The notes: a model not told the origin generated them from the letters alone. A DNA stretch of 15,372 bases from Cloacimonetes bacterium UBA3900 (GCA_002391675.1 DGFM01000021.1:2384-17755), one strand, 5' to 3'. Positions 1-9,139 are shown, numbered from the stretch's first letter. Made by a program: numbers and translations.

Positions 1-1059
1 TTCCGTGAAGGAATGCGCACTCTGGGCCAATTGATCCAGCCTCATTGCATGGTGTTGGTGGAGACCACCGTTCCCCCCGGAACCTGTGAAAAAGTAGTGA
101 AACCCATCTTGGAAGAAGAATTTACCAAGCGTGGGATCGATATAGAGAAAAATCCCCCACTGATCGCTCACTCCTACGAAAGAGTGATGCCGGGCAGCAA
201 ATATGTGAGCTCCATCCGCGATTTCTGGCGCGTTTTCAGCGGTGTAAACCCCAAGAGCATAGAGCTTTGTCATGAATTCCTGAGCAACTGCCTCAACGTG
301 GAAGAATTCCCGCTCACGCAGCTGGACAGCACCAACGCTTCCGAGATGGCCAAGACCATGGAAAACTCCTACCGTGCCACAAACATCGCCCTCATGCTGG
401 AATGGGCGCGTTTTGCCGAGCAGATCGGCGTGGATATCTTCAAAGTCCGTGACGCCATCCGCAAACGTGAAGGCACTCACAACAATATGTTGCGCCCCAG
501 CCTGGGTGTGGGTGGCTATTGCCTCACCAAAGACCCCGTGCTGGCAAACTGGTCCATGCAGAGCCTCTTTGGCCTCGAAGGCGGCCTCGATATGGCGATC
601 AACAGCGTGAATATCAACGATACCATGCCCCTGCACACGGTGGATATCATCAGAAAAGAGGTGGGCAGCTTGGACAACTGCAAGATCGCCCTCCTGGGTG
701 TTTCCTACCTGGAAAACGTGGGTGATACACGTCACTCTCCCTCCGAAACTTTGGTCACCTTCCTGCGCAAGGAAATGGCTGTGGTCAAGTGCTGTGACCC
801 TTACGTGGAATCATGGCCGGAGCTGGAAGACGTGAAGGTGGAAAGCGATGTCAAACAAGTGCTCCCCGGCGCAGACGTAGTGGTCTTTGCCGTGGGACAT
901 GATGAATATAAAGCCTTGAGCCCCAAAGAAGTACTGGATATCTGCGGCACCAAACCCCTGATCGTAGACTGCTCAAACTTCCTCACCGATGAGAAAATTG
1001 CAGAATACAAGAAGTTGGGCTGCAAAGTCCGCGGCGTGGGTAAAGGACATATAGTTTAA
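1..1059 (+). CDS. Nucleotide-sugar dehydrogenase (UDP-GlcNAc/UDP-ManNAc 6-dehydrogenase type), 5' end cut by window
   Basis: This family oxidises C6 of a UDP-sugar to the carboxylate with two NAD+, supplying uronic acids for surface polysaccharide. The frame is open to base 1 (FREG before the first Met), so the N-terminal NAD-binding fold (about 80-100 residues) lies outside the window and the Met at 13 is not the start. What is visible, numbered from that Met: the end of the Rossmann domain with VETTVPPGTCEKVV (16-29); the central helical domain with SEMAKTMENSYRATNIAL (110-127); the catalytic Cys170 in GVGGYCLTKDP (codon 520-522); and the C-terminal UDP-binding domain with KIALLGVSYLENVGDTRHSPS. 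The family usually has GGHC, and here His is Tyr. Overall similarity fits WecC/WbpA-like enzymes, but the exact substrate cannot be read from the sequence. It ends with TAA and converges on the minus-strand addA, with a hairpin terminator between them. Confidence 0.92.
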   Translation, partial: FREGMRTLGQLIQPHCMVLVETTVPPGTCEKVVKPILEEEFTKRGIDIEKNPPLIAHSYERVMPGSKYVSSIRDFWRVFSGVNPKSIELCHEFLSNCLNVEEFPLTQLDSTNASEMAKTMENSYRATNIALMLEWARFAEQIGVDIFKVRDAIRKREGTHNNMLRPSLGVGGYCLTKDPVLANWSMQSLFGLEGGLDMAINSVNINDTMPLHTVDIIRKEVGSLDNCKIALLGVSYLENVGDTRHSPSETLVTFLRKEMAVVKCCDPYVESWPELEDVKVESDVKQVLPGADVVVFAVGHDEYKALSPKEVLDICGTKPLIVDCSNFLTDEKIAEYKKLGCKVRGVGKGHIV

Positions 1060-1091
1060 TTGTCTAAATCAATTCGCCTCCTACGAAAGAC

Positions 1092-1122
1092 AAAGCCCCA
1101 GCCTGACAGGTTGGGGCTTTTT
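1092..1122 (+). terminator. Intrinsic terminator between convergent genes
   Basis: A 12-bp stem (AAAGCCCCAGCC at 1092-1103 with GGTTGGGGCTTT at 1109-1120, one G-U pair) closes a 5-nt TGACA loop. The T-run at 1118-1122 follows the stem. It begins 33 nt after the stop codon of the plus-strand dehydrogenase. Read on the other strand the hairpin is intact but its downstream T-tract is weaker (TTT, GTC, TTT), so it may also stop the addA operon, whose stop codon is at 1144. Confidence 0.88.
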
Positions 1123-1143
1123 GATTGCTTATGGTTTTGAGCC

Positions 1144-4100
1144 TTATTTGAGGCTCACATTCCTGGTCTCGATCTTATAGGCTTCCGTCTGGAGAGCTGG
1201 CAGCTGTTGCAGAGCGCGTTTGTAGGTATCCAGTTGCCCCGGATCGGTCTCATCGCCGCTCTTATAATCCACGATCATCACTGCCTTTAGCTTGCTGTCT
1301 ATCATCAGCCTGTCCAGCCTCAGCCGCTTGCCATCCAACACCAGCTCAATCTCGTTGAACACCTTGTCCCAACGAGCATCGAAGAGCCAATCGTGCTGAG
1401 CGATACTGGCCTTCAGATTCTCGATCTCGGCTTTGATCTGATCCAAACTGAGCAGCGAGGCGTAGAGATTGATGGTTCTTTGCAGGGCCGTCTCTTGCTC
1501 GGCACTTGAATTGTAGATAAGATGGCTGAGGTAGTAGTGACGCATCTCGCCCAAAAGCAGGGCCCTATCGGTGAGATAAGCCTTTTTGGCGGCACTGGGA
1601 CTGAGTTTATGCTCTTTTCTGGTGGGATCGGTTTCCGGCTCAAGAGGTGCAAAATCCAGGGCTTGCGCCAGGTTGTCGGCGTTGATGAAGGCATCGGCTG
1701 GCGGCTCATCAACTTGGGTTTGGTCTTGAGATTCAGTTTCAGGCGCAGCTTCCTCTCTCTCATACTCGGGCATCAAGGAGCCTATCACCTCAGAGACTTC
1801 ACCGTGTTCGGCGATCCAGCGGAGACCGGCATCGCAGATATAGAAAGGAAGCTGATTGATGCTACTATCTGCCTTCTTTGCTGCAAGGTAGTCAGCCCAT
1901 GCTTCTTTGGATCGATACACAAAGAGGACGTGCAGAGCGGTTTTGGCCCGCGTGAGTGCCACGTAGAGGGTGTTCATCTCTTCCAAATACTCGTTTTTTC
2001 TGTTGCTTTCATAGAGATCACGCAGATGCGAAAATTCCAAGACCCTGCCATAATTGAAGCTAAGGGCGTATTTTTCCTTGTTTAGCTTGGTGACATCATT
2101 TTCCATAAAGCTCGGATACCAATCCAGGCTCTCGTCCTGACCGCCACCTCCGCCACTCAGATTGTGATAAACAAAGACACTGTCAAACTGTAAGCCTTTG
2201 GATTTGTGGATGCTTAGCAGTTCAACGCCTCCCTTTCCCTCAATTGAGATTTGTTTGAGCTTGTCCTGTTCCCTCAGGTCTTCCAGATACTGCAGGAAGG
2301 AGGGGATGCTGGTGTCGGTGGTGCTGCTGTCCAGCTCAAAAGCTTTGGCGAGTTCCAAAAAGGCATCCAGATTGAGCTGATCACGGTCGCCAAGCTGAGT
2401 GCGATCCAGGTATTTGAGCACCAGGTCTTGGCAGATGGAGTGGGGGCTGCTCTCAGCCTCGGGTCGCCGGGTGTATAGCTCTTGCAATTGGGGGTCAAAG
2501 TGAGAGAAATCCGCACTGGTATTTGCTTTCCTGCTCAGGTGGATCTGGTCGATGGCGTCTTTGAGCAATTTTGGTTTGATGCGGATGTAGTCGCTGCGCA
2601 GCCAGATGAGCCAATCCGTCCAATCCCCATAAGTGATCCACCTCAGATAGCTGATCAGGGGCTGGACCAGTTGGTGATCGGGCAGCTCTGCATTGGGCTG
2701 ATAAACGCTGACAATCCCGAGTTCATCCAAAATATCCTGCATCTGCATCAGTTCGTTGTTGGTTCTGCAGAGGATGGCGATGCTCTTGCCTTGCTCAACT
2801 TCTTCTTTGATCCGATACTTTTCTATCCACTGCTTTCGCACATCATCCAGGCTGGGTCTCTCATTTCCCTGTTTATATTGCTTGATGTGGAAAGAGATAT
2901 GGCTGAGGTGGTCTATCTTCTTCCTAGCACTGCTTATTTCCTGGTATTTCCAGTCCATCTTTTCTTCTTCCAGATAGGTGTGCAGAGCCTTATCCATAAA
3001 GATGGAGTTGATCAGCTTCATCAGGGTGGGTGAAGTGCGGTAGGATGTGTTCAGATTTGCCTTGCGGAATCTTTGGATGGAGGGGACCAGGTTGCCCAGC
3101 TTGATCAGCAGGTCACGCTCGCCACCACGCCAGCCGAAGATAGATTGCTTTTCGTCTCCAACCACGATGAGCCCACCAAAATCCTTAGTTCCTTCACCGG
3201 CGCACACTTCTTCGATGATGGGTTTAAGGATCTGAAATTGCATCAGCGAGGTATCCTGAAATTCGTCTATGAGGATAAAGCGGCTGCGATGCGTGAGAAA
3301 CTGGTAAAACTCATTGGCTGCGCTCGCATCATCCATGGGGAAGGGTGGATCGCCACCGAAGAGCGTCTGAAGCGTAAACCAGGAGATGTCGTCGTAGGTC
3401 ATGTTTTTATAGCGATAGATGAGCTTGTCATATTCGCTGAGTATGGTGGCCCAAATCCGCAGAATCTCGTGCTGTTCAGCTAGGAGATAGCGATAGTAGA
3501 GATAGTCTGAGAGCTCGATTCTCAGTTTTTCTACCAGGGTGTTCAGCGTACTCGAGTATTCATTGGTAGAGCGGATTTTGCCTCTGTTGTAGAAGTCGAG
3601 CTTGCGGATGTTTTTAAAGAACTCCATGGCTCGGAAAGAGTTTTGCAGCAGGTCTTTGATCTCGGAGACAAAGTGCTCCGGGTCGCTGGGAAATTCTGCA
3701 AAGAGAGCTTTGGTGCCGCTATTGAAATACTTCTCCCAAGGCTCGCTTTTGGCATCTGCGATCTCTTTGACTATGCCCAGGATTTCTCCCAGAGTATTGC
3801 TAATCAGCTTCCAGGTTTCTTCTGTCTTCTGCTGGGATTCACTGCTTTGTGTCGCAATATGCTCTTCCAGCGTTCCCTTGCCGAGGCTTTGGATGATCAT
3901 CTGGTAGATCCAGCGGTTTTTGATCAGCGAGGCAAAGAACTGGGTATAGCCATCCAGGGAGCGCTTTACTTTGCGTCTTAAGAGGTTATCTATCCTGGTT
4001 CTGAGCTCGTCTCTCATCAGCTTACTCAACAGGAAGGGCATGCGCTTTTCCACGGCTAAGGTATCTATCTCAATTTCGCCGATGCTGCGCAGGGGACGCA

Positions 4101-4617
4101 CGATGTTGCGGAAGATGGAATGGATGTAACTGTCTATGGTCATCACCTGCAAGAGCCTGCGGTCTGCCATGATGGCCAGATTCACGCTGGTGAGGATACC
4201 ATCCTCTTCTGGGGTGAGCCCGTACTCTCCTTCCTCGGGGAGGTTGTCGGCCTCGCTTGCCTCAAATTCCGAATCCGTGCTCTTAGGCTTATTGGCCGCT
4301 TTGGCTTCTGCCTCGCTTTTTCTGATCTGTTGGATCAGGCTCTTGCGCTCGGCTTGGTCTGTCTCTTTGGTGGAACATAAGAGCTGGAGGTGTTCCTGGA
4401 TGCGCTCTTTGATCTCGGCGGTGGCTTTACGTGTGAAGGTGAGCACCAGGATGCTGTCCACCTTAAAGCCTTCCCTTCGATAATATCCCAAGATCAGGCG
4501 GATGTATTCAATGGCCAGGCGGTAGGTCTTCCCCGTGCCTGCGCTGGCTGTAATGATCATGTTTTCGGGTTGTTTCTCTGTCTCATGAACGATTATGTTG
4601 GTGGTGCTGTCTTTCAT
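1144..4617 (-). CDS. addA: AddA/RecB-like UvrD-family (SF1A) helicase with C-terminal RecB-type nuclease domain
   Basis: Helicase-nuclease subunit that unwinds and trims DNA ends at double-strand breaks, producing a 3' single strand for RecA. All core SF1 motifs are visible: Walker A ASAGTGKT (24-31), motif Ia VLTFTRKATAEIKERI (58-73), motif II DEFQDT (451-456), motif III GDEKQSIFGWRG (487-498), motif V IHKSKGLQFD (803-812) and motif VI LYVALTRAKT (884-893). After an acidic linker (about 950-1000) comes a PD-(D/E)XK nuclease with His1027, Asp1102 in RLDRL, and DYKSG with Asp1117 and Lys1119, so it looks catalytically intact. At 1157 residues it is slightly shorter than the B. subtilis protein. 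An acidic, low-complexity insert sits at about 100-135 and a five-Gly run follows motif V. It is translated from ATG at 4617 with GGAGG (4622-4626) 4 nt upstream, and its ATG overlaps the addB stop as ATGA, which suggests translational coupling. The name AddA rather than RecB rests on the AddB-like partner. Confidence 0.88.
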   Translation of the reverse strand: MKDSTTNIIVHETEKQPENMIITASAGTGKTYRLAIEYIRLILGYYRREGFKVDSILVLTFTRKATAEIKERIQEHLQLLCSTKETDQAERKSLIQQIRKSEAEAKAANKPKSTDSEFEASEADNLPEEGEYGLTPEEDGILTSVNLAIMADRRLLQVMTIDSYIHSIFRNIVRPLRSIGEIEIDTLAVEKRMPFLLSKLMRDELRTRIDNLLRRKVKRSLDGYTQFFASLIKNRWIYQMIIQSLGKGTLEEHIATQSSESQQKTEETWKLISNTLGEILGIVKEIADAKSEPWEKYFNSGTKALFAEFPSDPEHFVSEIKDLLQNSFRAMEFFKNIRKLDFYNRGKIRSTNEYSSTLNTLVEKLRIELSDYLYYRYLLAEQHEILRIWATILSEYDKLIYRYKNMTYDDISWFTLQTLFGGDPPFPMDDASAANEFYQFLTHRSRFILIDEFQDTSLMQFQILKPIIEEVCAGEGTKDFGGLIVVGDEKQSIFGWRGGERDLLIKLGNLVPSIQRFRKANLNTSYRTSPTLMKLINSIFMDKALHTYLEEEKMDWKYQEISSARKKIDHLSHISFHIKQYKQGNERPSLDDVRKQWIEKYRIKEEVEQGKSIAILCRTNNELMQMQDILDELGIVSVYQPNAELPDHQLVQPLISYLRWITYGDWTDWLIWLRSDYIRIKPKLLKDAIDQIHLSRKANTSADFSHFDPQLQELYTRRPEAESSPHSICQDLVLKYLDRTQLGDRDQLNLDAFLELAKAFELDSSTTDTSIPSFLQYLEDLREQDKLKQISIEGKGGVELLSIHKSKGLQFDSVFVYHNLSGGGGGQDESLDWYPSFMENDVTKLNKEKYALSFNYGRVLEFSHLRDLYESNRKNEYLEEMNTLYVALTRAKTALHVLFVYRSKEAWADYLAAKKADSSINQLPFYICDAGLRWIAEHGEVSEVIGSLMPEYEREEAAPETESQDQTQVDEPPADAFINADNLAQALDFAPLEPETDPTRKEHKLSPSAAKKAYLTDRALLLGEMRHYYLSHLIYNSSAEQETALQRTINLYASLLSLDQIKAEIENLKASIAQHDWLFDARWDKVFNEIELVLDGKRLRLDRLMIDSKLKAVMIVDYKSGDETDPGQLDTYKRALQQLPALQTEAYKIETRNVSLK

Positions 4618-7493
4618 GATTCCTCCCTTCTGATTGCTTTTTGCAGTTCTGCTCTGGTGATGGCCTGGGAACTCTTTTTGTCAGTCTGCGATTTACCGGT
4701 ATGATAGCCATTTTGTATGCACTCAGCGAGGGTTGCAGCGATGTTCTCGCGCCACTTGTCCCACTTACCTATTTTAGCGCTTTCTCTTTCGGGTTTGCCT
4801 TCCAGCACCATCCAAAAGAGCGAGTGTATCTTCTTGTGTTGTTTTCGCTCTTCGGCGTCTTCTGTCTTGTAAAAATCGTAGTAGTAATGCTCATAAAAGA
4901 TGAGCTGATCCTCATAGGCAGAGCCGGTTTTGAAATCTATGATATAATCCATTGCGGGTGAGAGGATGCGCAAATCCGCTCTGCCACTGAGCACAACCGG
5001 AAACTTGAAGCCATCGCCCAGGCGCGTCAGCTCCACTATTTCGGGTCTCTGCTCGCTATCTTCAGGAAGCAGCTCAAAGCCTGAGTTCTTCAGGTTTGGC
5101 TCCAGCCAGCGATAGTAAAACTGCTGCACGCTGTCCACCAAGCAATCCGCTACCACCTCAAAGAGGAACTCCCGGTTGTAGTTTTGCGGCATCTTAAAGT
5201 TCCAGGTGTCGCTTTTCAGCAGTTTATCCAGCTCCTGCTTCAGTCCGGCGGCATCGGCAAAGACTGTTTCCAGGCGGCTGAGGTCGCTGTTTTTCCCTGA
5301 CACCCGGCCCAGGATTTTGCCCATATATTCATGCGTGATATTGCCAAAGAGCAGCGGACTGAGCGTCTCCTCTTGCAGCAATTCCACCGGCTCTATCTTG
5401 CGGTGTTTGGTGATATACCAGGCGAAGGGATTGGAGGTGAAGCTGCTCAGGCTGTAGGAATTGAACCTCAGCTGGCCGTCAAAATCCTGCTCATCATAGG
5501 GCAGCACAAAGAAGCCGGCATCCGGGGTGCGGGAAAAGTCGAATTGATCGGATTGCTCCAGCAGCGGATGCACGCTATCGCCTTGGTAGACCATGCTTTG
5601 TGCCTTGCTGAGGAGAGCGGGGTCTATGCTGGGCTGGATGTATTCCAGCGTCACCTGCTTCTGCAACTTGGGTTCGGTGCGCTCGGGCTCGAGGTGCTGC
5701 ACCAGCTCGTTGAGGTAGGAGCTGGGCTCGAGGTCGTTTTCCTGTTCGCTGTAGCAGTAGAGCGTGGTCTTGACGCTGCCCAATATGAGCCTGAGGAAGT
5801 AGTAGCGTTCCCAATCACGGATGACGTCGTAGTTCTTGAGCCCGAGGCTCTCCTTTTGCGCCTGATTCAGCAGCCAGACGGGCTCCGGATTCTGCGGCAA
5901 AATGCCTTCCATGCAGTTGAAGACAATCACCTCGTCGTAGCTGATATTGCGGCTGTCCAGCAGGTTGCTGAGCTGATACAGGGTCCTCTCTCTCTTGAGT
6001 TTGGGGCCAATCCTGCCGGGTGCGAGGTAGTCCAGCCAAAGCTTGAAGATCTTATGCGCCAGGGCAGTGTCTTTGTTGCTAAAGACATCCTCCCAATCGC
6101 TCACGATGCCCAGCTCTTCCACACTTTGGAAGTTTGAAAGCAGGTCGTAGAATACGAGCACGATGTCTGTAGATTCATATTCTTCCCGGTTGCAGAGCTT
6201 GGCAAGCTTGAGGCCGCTCTCACTTTCGAAGATACTTACCAAGTCTTTGATATTCTTGATGTTCTGCAGCTGTTTGAGGATGGCAAAGTGGTCGCTTAGC
6301 AGGTGGTAGAGGCTGGGCTTTTCATCGCCCTTGAAGAGGCCCAGCTCAAAGACCTTGAGCTCCAGATCGATGTAGAGCACCGAATCTTTGGCCAGGACGC
6401 GCAGTTGATCCAGCAGCTTCTGCCTGTTCTGCTGGTTATAGACTTGGATAAAACCCGGTGTGGCAAGCGCTTTGGCCACCTCGGAGAGCGGCAGATAGCC
6501 CTTTTGCTCATATTGTGCCAGGGCGGCCAGATGGCTTTCATAGAGTTTGAGCAGCGAGAAGAGCTGCGTCTTGGTGAGGCTGATATTTGCGGTGAAGCCA
6601 AAGCGGACGGGATCGAAGAGCCGGCTGTAGCCGCTTTTTTGCATACCGGAGTCGATCAATACCCGCTTTCGGGGTTTCTCTTCCGCCAAAAGTGCCTCCT
6701 TCTGTGAGCCGTAGGCACTGAGGCAGCTCACGCTCATCTCGGCCAAGCTCCGATTATGCACCACGTTCAGCTCCTGAAGCGCTATCTGCTCGCCCGGTAT
6801 CTGGCTGAGGTCAAGGGGTTTGGCTTTCAGCTTGTCCACATCAAAGCTATCCGGGGTGCCCTGATGCAGGATCACGATCTCAAAGCCCGCCTCATCCAGC
6901 TTCCGGATCAGCTCCTTTTCCAGCTTGCTGTAGTAGTATTGATTTACAAAGACCAGCTTCCGGGGCTCAATCAGAGGGATGAGATTTGCCATATCCAGGT
7001 AAAAGATAGCATCGGTAAAGCCTTTCTCGCTGATGAAGCCTTCATATCGGGCCAGGATGGCCAGGATGCGCTTGATGTGCTCCTCCTGCCATTCGCGGGT
7101 GTTGAGATTGGGGTTATCAAGCAGCGCAGTCAGCGGCACCTGTTCATCTTTCATCTCGCCAAAGAAGGCAAAGAAGTCGGTTCCCCAGCTCACCAGATCG
7201 TCGTAGCTTTCCAGGTGGAAGGTGTCTTTATCCTCTTTTTCCAGCACCTGCCAGAGGCAGAGCAGCCGCTTTTCGTCGGTCAGCGCGGGCACGGGCGGCA
7301 CAATCAGCCAGTTTACAAATTCCTGGATGGTAAACCACCGGATGCGCTCCAGTTTCCACTGCGGCAAAAAGCTCCGGATGGCCCGGCTCTTGGAGGGATG
7401 CGTGGGGAAGATCAGGCAGCAATCGTCAACAATCTGCTTTATCGCTTCGGCATGGACGTCTTGATTGAAGGGCACATAGATGCATTTGAGCAT
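4614..7493 (-). CDS. addB: AddB-like subunit: inactivated helicase fold plus C-terminal PD-(D/E)XK nuclease
   Basis: Partner of AddA in the end-resection complex. The C-terminal nuclease (about 678-930) shows SLSSFTSNPF (681-690), His721 in GNITHEYMG, GRADL with Asp840, IIDFKTG with Asp853 and Lys855, then Gln863 and a Tyr-rich helix: the RecB/AddB nuclease pattern. The typical AddB/RecC stretch VIVFNCMEGILPQNPEPVWL starts at 522, followed by a KESLGL element. The N-terminus, where classical AddB has a Walker A loop, reads CLIFPTHPSKSRAIRSFL (26-43) with no GxGKT, so ATP binding is unlikely. The four Fe-S cysteines of B. subtilis AddB are not recognisable: the site before Pro-Phe is Asn688, and near the C-terminus there is only Cys925. 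At 959 residues it is clearly shorter than the roughly 1166 of B. subtilis AddB. The ATG at 7493 has AAGGAG (7499-7504) 5 nt upstream. It sits 18 nt after the cls stop codon and overlaps addA by 4 nt. Confidence 0.83.
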   Translation of the reverse strand: MLKCIYVPFNQDVHAEAIKQIVDDCCLIFPTHPSKSRAIRSFLPQWKLERIRWFTIQEFVNWLIVPPVPALTDEKRLLCLWQVLEKEDKDTFHLESYDDLVSWGTDFFAFFGEMKDEQVPLTALLDNPNLNTREWQEEHIKRILAILARYEGFISEKGFTDAIFYLDMANLIPLIEPRKLVFVNQYYYSKLEKELIRKLDEAGFEIVILHQGTPDSFDVDKLKAKPLDLSQIPGEQIALQELNVVHNRSLAEMSVSCLSAYGSQKEALLAEEKPRKRVLIDSGMQKSGYSRLFDPVRFGFTANISLTKTQLFSLLKLYESHLAALAQYEQKGYLPLSEVAKALATPGFIQVYNQQNRQKLLDQLRVLAKDSVLYIDLELKVFELGLFKGDEKPSLYHLLSDHFAILKQLQNIKNIKDLVSIFESESGLKLAKLCNREEYESTDIVLVFYDLLSNFQSVEELGIVSDWEDVFSNKDTALAHKIFKLWLDYLAPGRIGPKLKRERTLYQLSNLLDSRNISYDEVIVFNCMEGILPQNPEPVWLLNQAQKESLGLKNYDVIRDWERYYFLRLILGSVKTTLYCYSEQENDLEPSSYLNELVQHLEPERTEPKLQKQVTLEYIQPSIDPALLSKAQSMVYQGDSVHPLLEQSDQFDFSRTPDAGFFVLPYDEQDFDGQLRFNSYSLSSFTSNPFAWYITKHRKIEPVELLQEETLSPLLFGNITHEYMGKILGRVSGKNSDLSRLETVFADAAGLKQELDKLLKSDTWNFKMPQNYNREFLFEVVADCLVDSVQQFYYRWLEPNLKNSGFELLPEDSEQRPEIVELTRLGDGFKFPVVLSGRADLRILSPAMDYIIDFKTGSAYEDQLIFYEHYYYDFYKTEDAEERKQHKKIHSLFWMVLEGKPERESAKIGKWDKWRENIAATLAECIQNGYHTGKSQTDKKSSQAITRAELQKAIRREES

Positions 7494-7511
7494 ATTTTCT
7501 CCTTAAAATAG

Positions 7512-9077
7512 TTACAAAAGGGGTGAGAAGAGCCGGCAGATGGATTCTATCGAGCGCACAAAGATGTTTTTGTTCAAAACCTGCTCCAGGGTTACTTGCT
7601 CGCTTTTGCTCAGGTCTTCATTGAAAGCTTCCACGGCTGTGGCTACGGTGGGTGCGTGATAGATCATTGCGGTGGCTTCAAAATTGTGGTGGAAGCTGCG
7701 CGGGTCCATATTTGCCGTGCCGATGGAGAGAATCTCGTCATCCACGATCAGTACCTTGGAATGCAGGAAGCCGCCTTTGTAATCGTAGATATTGACGCCC
7801 ACTTCCAGCAGCTCTTTAAAATAGGAGCGGCTGCCAAACCAAACGATGTGGTGATCGGCTTTCCCCGGCACGATGATATCTATCTTCACGCCGCTGAGGG
7901 CAGCGGTTTTGAGTGCTGCGCGCATACTTTCATCGAGGATCAGGTAAGGTGTGGTGATACGGATGCTGTGTTGCGCATTGCAGATGGCAAAGAAGTAGGC
8001 CTGCATGATGCTGGCGTGATCCGTATCCGGCCCGCTGGCGACCATCTGTATATGGATGTCTTCCAGTAGTTTGACCTCTTCCGGCGGCAGCCTGAGATAC
8101 TTGGGTGCTTTATCCGGTGTGAGCAGGTTTTGCTTGCTGACAAAGTACCAATCCACCAAAAAGAGAGCCTGCAGGCTGATGGCACCTTCGCCGAAGACGC
8201 GCAGGACGTTGTCTCGCCAATAGCCATAATATTTGCTTTTACTCAGGTATTTATCGCCGATATTGAGTCCGCCCAGATAAGCGATATGACCGTCTACGAC
8301 CACGATCTTGCGGTGATTTCTATAGTTGGTACGGCTATTGAGCAGCGGAATCCACACCGGCATGAAAGGCACAAATTCCACACCCGCCTCGCGCAGCTCT
8401 TTTTTGTATTTGCGGCCCAATTTCCAGCAGGCCACATCGTCGTAGATAAAGCGCACCTTCACGCCTTCCTTTACCTTGCGGATCAGCGCACGCTTGAGCG
8501 TCTGCCCTGTCTCGTCATTGGCCACGGAAAAGTACTCCAGATGCACATGATCCCTGGCCTCGGCGATGTCCTTGAGGATGCTGTCCATGGCTTCATTGGT
8601 CTCCGCAAAGATTTGCACCTGGTTGTGACAGGTAAGGATGGCTTTGCTATTGGATTTGAGCAGGTTTTTGATCCTGAGAGCCAGGGGCGAGAGGTCTTCC
8701 GTATCACAATCGGCTCCGGGGAGATCAAGCTCGTCCAGGTTGATGGAATCTTCCAGGCCCTTGCGGTTGAAAAGACGCACCTTGCGCCAGTTACGCCCGA
8801 AGAAGAGATAGAAGATAAAGCCCACCACCGGAATGTAAATCAGCACCAAAATCCAGGCTAAGGTCTGCACAGGATTCTCGTTTTCCAAAACCAACACGAT
8901 GATCATCAACACAATGGTGATGGCGAAGATGGCACTCAGGATTTTGAGCGTCAGATTGGTAAAAGCAAAGACAAATTCTCCCCCGATGATCCAGTAGACC
9001 AGGCTCGCTATCAGCAGCAGAGCCACCAGCAGGATCATGATCAGCAAAATGCTATCCCAAATATCTCGAGTAAACAC
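7512..9077 (-). CDS. cls: Cardiolipin synthase-type phospholipase D family membrane protein
   Basis: Predicted to condense phosphatidylglycerol into cardiolipin at the inner membrane. From the chosen start (521 residues) there are three hydrophobic segments at about 10-32, 42-64 and 72-94. The last lies in NPVQTLAWILVLIYIPVVGF, the N-terminal signature of bacterial cardiolipin synthases. Two phospholipase D catalytic motifs follow: NHRKIVVVDG with His255, Lys257 and Asp262, and LHSKVLIVDDEI with His439, Lys441 and Asp446. Each is followed by a GG or GT(A/S)N stretch (LGGLN, IGTANMD). Both active-site halves appear intact, and length and order fit ClsA-type enzymes. The start is GTG at 9077 because AAGGAG lies 5 nt upstream. 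An open frame to an ATG at 9230 adds 51 non-conserved residues and crosses the promoter region. It is the first gene of the cls-addB-addA operon. A different phospholipase D lipid activity cannot be excluded. Confidence 0.88.
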   Translation of the reverse strand: MFTRDIWDSILLIMILLVALLLIASLVYWIIGGEFVFAFTNLTLKILSAIFAITIVLMIIVLVLENENPVQTLAWILVLIYIPVVGFIFYLFFGRNWRKVRLFNRKGLEDSINLDELDLPGADCDTEDLSPLALRIKNLLKSNSKAILTCHNQVQIFAETNEAMDSILKDIAEARDHVHLEYFSVANDETGQTLKRALIRKVKEGVKVRFIYDDVACWKLGRKYKKELREAGVEFVPFMPVWIPLLNSRTNYRNHRKIVVVDGHIAYLGGLNIGDKYLSKSKYYGYWRDNVLRVFGEGAISLQALFLVDWYFVSKQNLLTPDKAPKYLRLPPEEVKLLEDIHIQMVASGPDTDHASIMQAYFFAICNAQHSIRITTPYLILDESMRAALKTAALSGVKIDIIVPGKADHHIVWFGSRSYFKELLEVGVNIYDYKGGFLHSKVLIVDDEILSIGTANMDPRSFHHNFEATAMIYHAPTVATAVEAFNEDLSKSEQVTLEQVLNKNIFVRSIESICRLFSPLL

Positions 9078-9082
9078 CGCAA

Positions 9083-9088
9083 CTCCTT
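9083..9088 (-). promoter_or_regulatory. Ribosome binding site that fixes the GTG start of cls
   Basis: AAGGAG on the minus strand, 5 nt before GTG at 9077-9075. No comparable site precedes the in-frame ATG at 9230, so this site decides the start of the cardiolipin synthase gene. Confidence 0.8.
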
Positions 9089-9112
9089 GGCAAAATATTA
9101 GTCGGGTGCAAG

Positions 9113-9139
9113 TTAATAATAAGACGGGATTTGTGTCAA
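9113..9139 (-). promoter_or_regulatory. Candidate promoter of the cls-addB-addA operon
   Basis: On the minus strand a perfect -35 box TTGACA (9139-9134) is followed after 15 nt by TATTAA (9118-9113), which matches 4 of 6 bases of the -10 consensus. Transcription would begin near 9106 and give a leader of about 30 nt ending in the cls ribosome binding site. The spacer is short for sigma-70, and promoter rules in this phylum are poorly known, so confidence is limited. Confidence 0.4.

Noticed and set aside
5331..6137. Plus-strand open frame of 268 codons inside addB
   Set aside because: It lies antisense to a well-supported nuclease gene and its product shows no domain. Long antisense frames are expected from the codon use of these genes. 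The same applies to the frames at 6756-7511, 8130-8861, 9668-10516 and 11084-11698.
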